Below, piece by piece: positions 1-9,560 of a stretch of 64,000 bases of DNA. Every line of letters starts with the position of its first letter. The stretch's first letter is position 1. The position numbers were made by a program, and so were the translations under genes. The notes beneath the pieces were generated by a model. The model had not been told where the DNA came from. It worked only from the letters and a program-made list of their open reading frames with translations, and did not search any database. The DNA comes from Xenia sp. Carnegie-2017 (lineage: Eukaryota; Cnidaria; Anthozoa; Malacalcyonacea; Xeniidae): the NCBI RefSeq assembly GCF_021976095.1, contig NW_025813447.1:6488349-6552348 (forward strand), written 5' to 3'.

Positions 1-179
1 CCCGGTTTTGCACTTTTATTATAGCTTGTAACGTCAAAGTTGAGTAAGATTCCTGGTCCCATTTGCCGTCTACGAAGAAGTAGTTCGTTGTCGTCTCTCG
101 ACTCGTACCAGTCCTCGTCGTCATCACAAAACTTGCAAGACGACTGCACCAGTACAAATATGGGGTACGGTGTCCACAT
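1..179 (-). CDS. Partial hypothetical ORF open at the window edge
   Basis: On the minus strand an ATG at 177-179 opens a frame with no stop to the window edge, about 59 codons. The product has a CKFCDDDEDWYES stretch followed by a basic LLLRRRQMGPG stretch. The acidic-then-basic composition is unlike the surrounding AT-rich repeats, so it may be an exon of a gene to the left. I do not recognise the protein and cannot tell whether the ATG is a true start or lies inside an exon. Confidence 0.3.
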   Translation of the reverse strand, partial: MWTPYPIFVLVQSSCKFCDDDEDWYESRDDNELLLRRRQMGPGILLNFDVTSYNKSAKP

Positions 180-454
180 ACGTTATTAATAAATAATAAT
201 ATTTCTGTTTACGTACTTTTTGTAATTAGCAATTCTCATCTTCTCTTTGACAAAAGTATGGCCGTAGCTAGAACGCTAGGGGTGTGGGTAAGGAGATTTA
301 TTTATATATTCTGTTTTGCTCGACCAATGTCTTTGAAAAATGATTGCCTTTTGAAGCAAATCAGTCGGGCACAACTGAATATATGATTTTTACCCCCTCT
401 CCTCCCACTACAATCCCAATTTCTAGCTACGTACAGTACCGCTCGCGTATTTGT

Positions 455-650
455 TAACATACGCTACGCGTATGATACGCGTATCATACGAAAAACATAC
501 GCGTATGATACGAGAACGATACGCGTATGATACGAGAACGATACGCGTACGATACGAAAACGATACGCGTGTGATACGAAAAGGATACGCGTATGATGAG
601 CGTATAATGCGTGAACGATAAGCGTACGTATGATACGAGGATGAAACGCT
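455..650. repeat. 22-bp subterminal tandem array, left end
   Basis: Degenerate copies of a unit close to GATACGCGTATGATACGAGA plus two bases. The unit is itself nearly palindromic (GATACGCGTATC). The matching array at the right end is at 4690-4870. Long open frames across it in both strands come from the repeat and are not genes. Confidence 0.85.
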
Positions 651-689
651 GTGATACTTGATAGAACTTTGTTCATCGTAATGAGCGGC

Positions 690-965
690 ACTATGGTGAC
701 ATATAGATGTCATCAATATACACTTAAGAAATTTTCACCATGAAGGAGTTAAAAGGAACAATAAAGCAATTGGGTTTTTATAAATGATACCATTCAAGTT
801 CATGTATGTTATGCATCCATAAATTTTGGGTTGCTTTAGTTTCAATGAAATGTGTTTATCTCACGTCGTATAGTATACATATGACTCATCAATGACGTAT
901 ATAGTTTGTGACACATCCTATGAAAACGGAAAGTCATTGTGATTAGTTTGTTTTGAGATTCATTC
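690..965 (+). repeat. Subterminal ~270-bp repeat, left copy
   Basis: Shares blocks with 4265-4545 in the same orientation, for example TATACATATGACTCATCAAT and the following GTGACACAT. The copies differ at many positions and by small indels. Everything else in this element is paired as an inverted repeat, so the direct orientation is unexpected. Confidence 0.75.
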
Positions 966-1183
966 AAATTTGCGTGTGCTATAAACTACGGTGGCTCACA
1001 AGTACAAGCACACTTACAAATAACAGCATACGCGCACAAATTCGAGGATGCACACTTACACATAACAGCATACGCGCACAAAAATTGGAATACTAACAAA
1101 CGTAAGTTCAAAATTAAAAAGGAAAAGCCGGCAGTCTATTACTTGACATTTCTTTCCGCTGCTAAACACTACTTTAATGACTT

Positions 1184-2418
1184 ATGGAAGATATCATTCG
1201 CAACTATTTTACTAAAAACTACACGTATGATACAATCCTAAAGCTATTGCAAAAATATCATGGAATTCGCATCTCTAGAAGTACTTTGCTGAATAAGCTT
1301 AAGCTTTATGGATTGCAACGACGTGGAAATACCGTTGATAAAGACCACGTAAGAAGATGCATTGTTCGAGAACTAGGTGGAAGTGGTAAATTGTTGGGCT
1401 ATAGAGCCATGTGGAGACGATTGCAGTCAAAATATGGCTTGCAAGTTCCTCGTTTGGTTGCTCAAACCACCCTTCGAGAAGTGGATCAAGAGGGATCGAA
1501 ATGGAGACGGGCTAACCGTCTTCGTAGAAGAGCTTACATGAATCCGGGGCCAAATTATTGCTGGCATGCCGATGGTTACGACAAACTTAAACCGTATGGT
1601 TTCCCCATCCATGGGTGTATAGATGGATTTAGCAGGAAAATACTGTGGTTAAATATAGTTCCTTCAAATAATGATCCCCGCGTAGTGGGCAGGCTATTTT
1701 ACGACTGCATATCTAATATGCAACTCTGTCCTAAATTCTTAGAACAGATAGGGGAACAGAAAATGGGATTATGGCATCAGCCCAGTGTTTCTTACGCCGA
1801 GATGGTACGGACACACATTCTGACGTCAATGCTCATCAATATGGATCATCACACAGCAATGAGCGAATAGAAGCATGGTGGGCCATGTTACGTCGCTCGT
1901 GGGCCTCGTGGTGGATGAATTTTTTTAAGGATTTGATAGCTAAAGGGGTTTTAGACACAAGCAACGTACTTCAACTTGAGTGTCTATGGTTTTGCTTTAG
2001 TCCTGTCTTAAAAAAAGGACTTGACCAAATCAAGGAATCGTGGAACAGTCACTATGTACGCAAATCCAGGTTTTACACTCATGCGGGGATTTCCAAAAAG
2101 GTTTTGAAAATTCTAGATGCCTCCCCCGAAAATGAGGCACAACGAAATGCATTTGATCATTTGGTGCGCTATATAAAGTCTTTAGGTGGCAACGTAACCG
2201 CGTTCCTTCAATTTACCACAGGTTCTGATATCATTTTAGAAGGTCAAAAGTTAAAAGTGTCATTTACAGAACTTAATGGTTTACAACGTCGTCCTGTAGC
2301 ACACACATGTGGACCATTGCTAGAGATTCCCAGCACTTATCAATTTTATAATGAACTTGTAGAGGAATTTTCGTCGATCCTAAGAGAAAAAAGTGCCTGG
2401 TCGTTTGACATTGTATGA
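1184..2418 (+). pseudogene. IS3EU-like transposase, plus copy, ending in a HECT-type C-lobe
   Basis: The first frame (1184-1870) has an N-terminal helix-turn-helix region (SRSTLLNKLKLYGLQRRG) and the start of an integrase core, HADGYDKLKPYG, with the first catalytic Asp. The core continues one frame over from about 1742, with TDRGTEN (second Asp) and SNERIEAWWAMLR (final Glu). The switch fits the loss of one base near 'ttcttagaac'. After HAG at about 2090 the sequence leaves the transposase and continues open as a HECT-like C-lobe: FLQFTTGSD, then RRPVAHTCGPLLEIPSTY with the Cys in the usual catalytic place, ending SFDIV at 2418. HECT C-lobes receive and pass on ubiquitin; activity here is unproven. 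The minus copy keeps the native transposase C-terminus, so this 3' end was replaced or joined by deletion. Confidence 0.75.
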
Positions 2419-2667
2419 AAGTTCTATCACATGTTTTAGCACACTATTATGACATATTATATTGTGTTTTACATTGTAGAAACACTTTTTTTAGTTCACT
2501 TTTGTTAAAAAAGATTTTATCAATGGACAATGATGTGGTGTCATATGAAGATGGAGGTTATGGACCTTCCCTGAATATGAAATTATCTTATTTCTTTATA
2601 AGATTACCATATACGTTATCGTTTTGAGTTATTAATGTTAAATATGTTTTGTTCATTGCTATTTGCT

Positions 2668-3799
2668 TTAAGCTGCTTCTAGAAGTCTTTCATATGCCAT
2701 TAAAGCTTCTTTCCATGTCTGGATCTGTCCTATTCGTAACACACCATCACTATACGAGAAGTATTTTTGATATGTAGAGACCTTTTCTGTCGACACATTA
2801 ACTGAATTGCAAATCTCTATAAGATCTTCGTCGTCATATTTCTGAAAATCTTCAGCTCCAACTGCTTCAGGTAGAAGGTAAAGCTGATCAGGGATCCCCG
2901 CATGAGTGTAAAACCTGGATTTGCGTACATAGTGACTGTTCCACGATTCCTTGATTTGGTCAAGTCCTTTTTTTAAGACAGGACTAAAGCAAAACCATAG
3001 ACACTCAAGTTGAAGTACGTTGCTTGTGTCTAAAACCCCTTTAGCTATCAAATCCTTAAAAAAATTCATCCACCACGAGGCCCACGAGCGACGTAACATG
3101 GCCCACCATGCTTCTATTCGCTCATTGCTGTGTGATGATCCATATTGATGAGCATTGACGTCAGAATGTGTGTCCGTACCATCTCGGCGTAAGAAACACT
3201 GGGCTGATGCCATAATCCCATTTTCTGTTCCCCTATCTGTTCTAAGAATTTAGGACAGAGTTGCATATTAGATATGCAGTCGTAAAATAGCCTGCCCACT
3301 ACGCGGGGATCATTACTTGAAGGAACTATATTTAACCACAGTATTTTCCTGCTAAATCCATCTATACACCCATGGATGGGGAAACCATACGGTTTAAGTT
3401 TGTCGTAACCATCGGCATGCCAGCAATAATTTGGCCCGGATTCATGTAAGCTCTTCTACGAAGACGGTTAGCCCGTCTCCATTTCGATCCCTCTGGATCC
3501 ACTTCTCGAAGGGTGGTTTGAGCAACCAAACGAGGAACTTGCAAGCCATATTTTGACTGCAATCGTCTCCGCATGGCTCTATAGCCCAACAATTTACCAC
3601 TTCCATCTAGTTCTCGAACAATGCATCTTCTTACGGGGTCTTTATCAACGGTATTTCCACGTCGTTGCAATCCATAAAGCTTAAGCTTATTCAGCAAAGT
3701 ACTTCTAGAGATGCGAATTCCATGATATTTTTGTAATAGCTTTAGGATTGTATCATACGTGTAGTTTTTAGTAAAATAGTTGCGAATGATATCTTCCAT
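2668..3799 (-). pseudogene. IS3EU-like transposase, minus copy with native C-terminus
   Basis: Reads from an ATG at 3799 with the same N-terminus as the plus copy. It leaves frame after YMNPG because one G is missing from a G run, and it shares with the plus copy the one-base loss just before TDRGTEN. From 3213 it is open again through FLRRDGTD and SNERIEAWW to KSRFYTHAGIPDQLYLLPE and a stop at 2668. The last ~75 residues, ending AYERLLEAA, are probably the native C-terminus missing from the plus copy. Single-residue differences between arms are few (DKDH/DKDP, RELGG/RELDG). The shared frameshift means the arms descend from one already broken copy, so an active transposase would have to come from elsewhere. 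Confidence 0.8.
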
Positions 3800-3894
3800 A
3801 AGTCATTAAAGTAGTGTTTAGCAGCGGAAAGAAATGTCAAGTAATAGACTGCCGGCTTTTCCTTTTTAATTTTGAACTTACGTTTGTTAGTATT

Positions 3895-4222
3895 CCAATT
3901 TTTGTGCGCGTATGCTGTTATGTGTAAGTGTGCATCCTCGAATTTGTGCGCGTATGCTGTTATTTGTAAGTGTGCATCCTCGAATTTGTGCGCGTATGCT
4001 GTTATTTGTAAGTGTGCTTGTACTTGTGGGCCACTCTCGAATTTGTGGGCGTATGCTGTTATGTGTAAGTGTGCATCCTCGAATTTGTGCGCGTATGCTG
4101 TTATGTGTAAGTGTGCATCCTCGAATTTGTGCGCGTATGCTGTTAAGTGTAAGTGTGCATCCTCGAATTTGTGCGCGTATGCTGTTATTTGTAAGTGTGC
4201 TTGTACTTGTGGGCCACCGTAA
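3895..4222. repeat. 42-bp tandem array next to the minus transposase start
   Basis: About eight copies of a 42-bp unit beginning TTTGTGCGCGTATGCTGTTA, with some units variant (CTTGTACTTGTGGGCCAC). Because 42 is a multiple of three, all frames stay open and give repeated peptides such as CAYAVMCKCASSNL. The left arm has only about two units in inverted orientation (992-1085), so the array changed in copy number after the inverted duplication. Confidence 0.85.
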
Positions 4223-4264
4223 TAAACATATAAAAAAACGACACACTAACAATTGCTTTGTAGC

Positions 4265-4545
4265 ACAATGATGACATAAAAAAGTGTCAGTATACTCTTA
4301 AGATATTTTATTCACGAAATAGTTTAAAGGCACGATATAGCAAAAGAATTTTTTAATAGATGATCTTATATATACATGTATATGTTATGCATTAATAGAT
4401 TTTGGGTTGCTTTTGCAATGAGCTGCTATTGTCTCACGTCGTTTCTAAGTATACATATGACTCATCAATGACATAGCTGCACAGCTTGTGACACATTCTT
4501 ATATAAAAACGGAAACTAATTGTGATAACATAAGTCATGGTTTTT
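4265..4545 (+). repeat. Subterminal ~270-bp repeat, right copy
   Basis: Direct-orientation partner of 690-965, sharing TATACATATGACTCATCAAT, GATTTTGGGTTGCTTT and GTGACACATTC-type blocks in the same order. Confidence 0.75.
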
Positions 4546-4689
4546 TGAAAAACTATATTGAAGAAAAACTTAAGCATCTAAAGGGTTAAGTTTAGGACAT
4601 GGAAGCAACAACACTATCACAAATCGAAACCAAACTATATTGAAACCATATACGACAATATTAAGAAAGTAATACGGGTATGACACGAG

Positions 4690-4870
4690 AACGACATGCG
4701 TATAAAATGAAACGATACGCGTATGATACGAAAAGGATACGCATATGATACGAGAAGAATACGCGTATAATACGAGAGCGATACGCGTATGATACGAGAA
4801 TGATACGCGTATGATACGAGAACGATACGCGTATGATACGAGAATGATACGCGTATCATACGCAAAATTA
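4690..4870. repeat. 22-bp subterminal tandem array, right end
   Basis: Eight or so copies of the same ~22-bp unit as the left array (GATACGCGTATGATACGAGA-type), running up to the terminal inverted repeat that ends at 4895. Confidence 0.85.
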
Positions 4871-4900
4871 TGTTTACAAATACGCGAGCGGTAGTGTACG

Positions 4901-6094
4901 ATCTTGGATAAAACGACTTATCAGGTTTCTGTAATCCCCCCTCCCCATGTGTGTCTAAGAGTCATTTCAAATGACAAAGACTACTTGATTTTCGCAAATT
5001 GACAAACTTCTTTTGAGTTTGATAGTCAACTGACTGTTGAAATCCTTTGTTTGGCCTTCATATTCGTTCAAACTAAAACGATTCTACACATATATAGAGA
5101 GCTCACGAACGATCACTCCAACGTAACTTTTCTCCGTCGTGATATTGTTAGTGATGAATCCTCTTTTGAGAGCAAAAATCTATCAAATGCCATACTCTCT
5201 GTATCAAAATCAACTTATTCAGAAAATTCAATACTTGATAACTATGCTAAACCCACCCTGTTAGAAATTTTGAGTAGCTAAGATCCTGTAGGATTTATAG
5301 AAAAAAGTTTTGTGTGCCCGTGAGAAATAGATCTAATTTACCCACGTACCTGACAATGCTTTATGCATCTGTGGGTTGGTATAGTGATCAGACATTGAAA
5401 TTATCACAATACGTACGTCAATTTCCAAAGGATTCCTTTTTTTATACACCCTCTAGAATATTATACATAATTGTGAAATTTTCAATGCCTGAAGTTATGC
5501 AAAGCCTACGGGTGCATTTTAGTACTTGCTGCTAGATGTCAAATTCCAGGGAGCAGAAAAACCTTTCTATCAAAGATATAAATGAAAAACATCCATGTAG
5601 CTGACAGTATTTTATTCACATTATGCTTAGCATAATGATGGGCATTGAAATTATAATACTACAACAATTTATAAACGTTGGCTGGTTTGATATAGATACG
5701 AAAAAGCTCGCCTCCTTGATAAAAGCTGACTTATTGCTTTTGTAGCCATAAATGATGATAGTAGCTATCATTTACTCTTTTCTCTAAACAATATTCAAAG
5801 TAAAGAAAAATCGAAAATATCGAGGAATTAAATTGATCATCGCTCTTACCTCCAGATGTTTTTAGCTCCACCTTTAAATTTTTAGGACAGTGAAAAAGTC
5901 AATAAATAACCTGTATATTAATTAGGTCAAACAACAACCTTTCTTTTTGAGTTGGTTTTTTTATAGCACTTTTAATCCAGCCATTGCCTTTTTAATGTAG
6001 TTTCACCAATATCCCATCTCTTTCCCAAAAACTTTGTGTTTTTGACAATCGATAGCAATGTATGAATATTGAAATACATATGTATGTTTTGCAG
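4901..6094. other. Intergenic or intronic DNA, no confident gene
   Basis: AT-rich sequence with two short plus-strand open frames (5051-5281 and 5314-5535) that show no recognisable motif. Either could be an upstream exon of the gene at 6095-7560, but I could not place convincing splice sites in frame. Confidence 0.5.
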
Positions 6095-7560
6095 TCCGAT
6101 GACAAAAATGCTTTCTTCAAAAGTTTGTCTTGCATCGTCATCTGGTCTTGCACGACGTTCCAAGTTACACGATCCAACTACTGACAATAAGAAAGCTACG
6201 TTCACGAAAGGAGGAATTCCTAAACCTGGCTTTAAGTCGAAAATGAAGAAAATGTCCGACACACAACTTTCTGTTAATCCGGTAGGTCATTCAAAATGAT
6301 TTATTCGCGAAAAAATAAATCAAGCAGTTTATGGTTATCTTCAGTGTATCGTGCTATCTTCTGTGTATCGTTCTATCTTCTGTGTATCGTGCTATCTTCT
6401 GTGTATAGTACTATCTTCTTTGTATCGTGCTATCTTCTGTGTATCGTGCTATCTTCTGTGTATCGTACTATCTTCTGTGTATCGTGCTATCGAATTAAGC
6501 TAAAACAACTGTCAAGCAACAATTTCCCTGTATAACAAGTCAAACCAACAAAAATTTTGACATGTGAGTAGCATAACGACACCCATAGAAGAGTCGCCAA
6601 AATCTAATCCAAACTAGACTGACCAGACGACATCTTATAAAAACTAGAGCAACACCAACCACAAGAAGGAAATCGCCAAAAATTAGGTGTACACAATCTT
6701 TTTCTATATGACATTAATTCTTTTCACTTTACAGGGGAAAATAAAAGGAGAAACGTATGGCAAAGTTGATAATAGCACAATTGCAATGACAGCCACCCCT
6801 AGGTCATCGCAGCCTGTTACTTCACGAGGATCGAGCTTCAAATCGTCCTTCTGCAGTACCAGTTCTCGCGAAGACTCCAATCTGAAGTATGTAACTCCTC
6901 AAATGACAGGTGAATGTTTGCAACAAGGTAATCATTTACCATGTGCACTATTTAGAATGCTTTTTAGTACGCGTGTATCTTTTTTCTTCCGTTTAGATTT
7001 AAAAAGTAGCGAAAGGACAGTGACCAGAACAGCATCGACTTGTAAAAGACGATCAATAAATATTTCAACGACATCGCTAAAGGGGCCATCATCTTTACCA
7101 AGGAGGAGCTCAAAAAATTCTAACGATGATTCGAAATTATTTTTATCGTCGTCTGGTGTAAATCAAACCAAGGTAAGTACACTTGAATTGTATTGAGAGG
7201 GGTGTGTGTTGACCCACGTCCATTTCTCTGTGAAGTTCTTCCAAGGTCTTTGCAAATAGTGTGTCAGTTTGGGGAAATCGTGATTGTTTTAAGGCTTGTC
7301 TCTTGTTTCTTTTCTACATGGACTTTTCTTAACTGTAAATACAACAATTTTATGTTTATAACGTGTGATTGTACAAAACTCGTTTCTTCATCATCGTTTA
7401 GAGTTCAAGGACAACCAAGAGACAGTTGATCTCCAACGGTAAACTTTCCACCGGAGATAATCAAAGTGGAACACTGAGAGTAGATGATTTACTGGAGTGC
7501 AATGACTTTGGATTTGCCGACGTTGTTCCTATACAACCATTACACGTACAAAGAAATTAA
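6095..7560 (+). CDS. 3' part of an unrecognised Ser/Thr-rich host gene (four exons)
   Basis: Four exons join in frame with canonical sites: 6095-6281, 6735-6927, 6997-7172 and 7402-7560, with acceptors such as tttacag and tttccgtttag and donors gtaggt, gtaatc and gtaagt. Phases agree at every junction and the last exon ends with TAA. The product is about 237 residues, basic and rich in Ser and Thr (SSLPRRSSKNSND, RGSSFKSSFCS), ending in a more acidic tail (VDDLLECNDFGFADVV). It looks disordered, and no enzymatic or membrane motif is visible. The consistent phasing argues for a real host gene. The 5' exons lie upstream and were not found. I do not recognise the family. Confidence 0.6.
6339..6490 (+). 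repeat. 19-bp tandem repeat in an intron
   Basis: About eight copies of GTGCTATCTTCTGTGTATC with occasional single-base changes, inside the first visible intron (6282-6734) of the serine-rich gene. Confidence 0.9.
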
Positions 7561-9060
7561 GAGAACAAGGGCTGAGTAATAGAAGTGCTTTACTGTAAAA
7601 AATTCATCATTTATGAATTGACAGTAAGGAGGAGTAGTACTTAAGAATCCCCGAGACTTCACTTCCGGTTTCGGCCTGATGAGTCTGGCTTAGGCTTAAA
7701 AAATCCGCCTCGGCTAAAAAACTCCAACTTCTGATAAAACAAGCATCAGCTAGGTATTAATGTCACATGTCCAAAGATTCGTAAAATTTCAAAACATAAA
7801 AGAACTGTTTTTGTCGAAGTGGAAGAAATTTTTCTTTTGATTTCATTTGATTTCATCTTTTTGTTTTATGAATTGACGAAAATGTCGCATTATGCATAAA
7901 AATTACAGATGCAATTTCTTGTTAGATTAATAATTATTTTATGATAATTTCTGTTTTTGTATTTAGAAGGAATCTTGATAAAGGCAAACTTGCCGATGTT
8001 CATACCGTTTCTTATTAACAATATTAATGCTAGAGTCTCGTGCCGATGTCACTGATGATGGTGGACATGAGAAATTCTTGGTGTAAGTGTCGGCCATTTG
8101 TTGTTGTGATGGTCCAAATATTGTTCGGCCAAATATTGTCACAACGAAAATTGCAACTTTCACTTCAATTGAAGCAAAATTTTGATAAAAGACTTATGAC
8201 ATAAAAAAACTTATCACTTTAGGACAATCTCGACGGCAGAATTATTTTTGGGGAGGTGGAGGCAAAACACCCCCCAAATGTTACTTACATACATTATTAT
8301 GTAACGGACATTTTCAAGTTACATATATAAAAACCTTATTGTAAGAAATATTGATGGGACAGTCCCCCTTTTTCCTGCGCTTCGGCTCGCTGTCAATACA
8401 ACAAGGCATCATGTTGTCTGTCAACTTTCATAAAGCAACATGCTATACATTTCTGTTGAAGTTTTTTCTTTTTCTTATCAATAACTTCGGAAATTTGCTG
8501 TATTTTTTGTCATATTTAATGTACTTGGATGTGTAATGACCGGAGTTTTTGTTTTGACGTGAACTCGCGGCATTGTGCAGCCATGAGGAAGGAATTGAGA
8601 AATGTATCACGGTGAAAAATTCATCTTTATGCTGTGTGTATAAAAAGTGTCAAATTGTATAAATATGGTATCGTACATTGCATTTGATATTGTCTTCTAC
8701 GCCTATATTTTTGGAAAGCAAACGAGGGGATCTCTTTAGCTTTCCAAATCACGATTTGTTTTCCTTTTCATAACATTAAAAAATGATCGAGTAAACTACT
8801 TAAATAGAAATTCTGTCTAAATAGAAAGTCCAAAAATGTATTTTTCTATGCAGTTTAGGAAATAAGTGAATTAAATTCGTCATTGTTGATTGAGAAAAAG
8901 AGAGAAATGAAAAATATTTCACAAGCAAAAAAATGATTAATGATTTAGATTGAAAATGATGAAGAAATTGAGATATACTTCATTTCTGAACATTTGTCAT
9001 TAATTGAATGAGATAGAAAAGAAAGGCTGGAAATGCTTCATGATTATGAATTGATAATTT
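7561..9060. other. AT-rich intergenic sequence
   Basis: No protein-coding signal that I can support. Short open frames at 7963-8163 and 8351-8536 lack recognisable motifs or convincing splice context. Confidence 0.6.
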
Positions 9061-9061
9061 T

Positions 9062-9285
9062 TTAACTGAGAATGATGTTGACTGACGTTTCGACAACTAA
9101 GGCCCGTTTCTCACGTCGCATTCGACATGCGCCGAATGCATTAAAGACAAAAGAAAATCAGATAAAATTGCTCATGATCTTTTGTTTTAAATGCGCTCCA
9201 CTCATGTAAAAAGCGACGTTTGAAACGGGCCTTAGCGGTGGTCATCTTCAAAGTCAAGTGAGGAGACAACTTGACTTTTACAGGC
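9062..9285 (-). mobile_element. Penelope-type end repeat with hammerhead motif, split by a MITE
   Basis: On the minus strand 9235-9265 reads TTGAAGATGACCACCGCTAA and 9075-9098 reads TAGTTGTCGAAACGTCAGTC. Together these match the hammerhead-bearing end seen at 43755-43805. The MITE at 9099-9234 sits between them, so it landed in the loop of the ribozyme's stem II. Confidence 0.55.
9099..9234. mobile_element. ~135-bp MITE with GGCCCGTTTC ends
   Basis: Starts AAGGCCCGTTTCTCACGTCG and ends CGACGTTTGAAACGGGCCTT, an imperfect terminal inverted repeat of about 24 bp. No open frame. The exact boundary and target duplication are ambiguous because the flanks (TAA / TTA) continue the palindrome. Confidence 0.65.
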
Positions 9286-9396
9286 CCGTTTACACGGTAA
9301 TCAATTTTGGCACGGTACTCCAAATTTTAGGTACGCGAACCTGTTTTCTTGAGTGCGGCTCTCCAAATTTTTCTCGTGTAAACGGGTAGCAGGCCT
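9282..9396. mobile_element. Short foldback element with CCCGTTTACACG ends
   Basis: AGGCCCGTTTACACGG at the left and TCGTGTAAACGGGTAGCAGGCCT at the right form an inverted repeat about 115 bp across. Too short to code. It may be a MITE or the left terminus of the Harbinger element that follows; I found no matching copy at that element's right side. Confidence 0.45.
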
Positions 9397-9560
9397 AAAA
9401 TTTAAGGGCCGGGTGCCTTGAAATATTAGCGTGCCGGGACCTCCGAAAGAGGTAGTCTCGGCCCGTCAAAAAGCGGCACCGTGCCGAGTTTTTAGCTATA
9501 TCAGCAAAATGAGCAATAATAAGCGCGAAAAGGAAATGGCGGGAATTAAAATAAACAAAG

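Larger units (their letters stand above)
435..4895. mobile_element. Palindromic IS3EU-like DNA transposon with two convergent transposase copies
   Basis: The ends are imperfect inverted repeats: AGTACCGCTCGCGTATTTGT at 435 and ACTACCGCTCGCGTATTTGT reading inward from 4895. Both are flanked by GTAC (431-434 and 4896-4899), a likely 4-bp target duplication. Inside each end lies a 22-bp tandem array, then a ~270-bp repeat in the same orientation at both ends, then a long inverted repeat (about 988-2090 against 2894-4216) carrying a transposase copy in each arm. The proteins have the HTH plus integrase-core layout of IS3-type transposases, which in eukaryotes corresponds to the IS3EU group; that family name is my assignment from memory. 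The arms look about 99 % identical. The central ~800 bp (2091-2893) is single copy. Confidence 0.8.

Noticed and set aside
423-716. Minus-strand frames with SYRTRI/SYAYRSRI repeats
   Set aside because: Translation of the 22-bp subterminal array; same at 4635-4865.
1742-1870. Programmed frameshift as in bacterial IS3 elements
   Set aside because: The change lies inside the catalytic core, away from the usual OrfA/OrfB junction, with no slippery A-run; a simple lost base explains it.
3872-4271. Overlapping open frames rich in Cys or Arg across the 42-bp array
   Set aside because: The unit length is a multiple of three, so every frame stays open; these are repeat artefacts on both strands.
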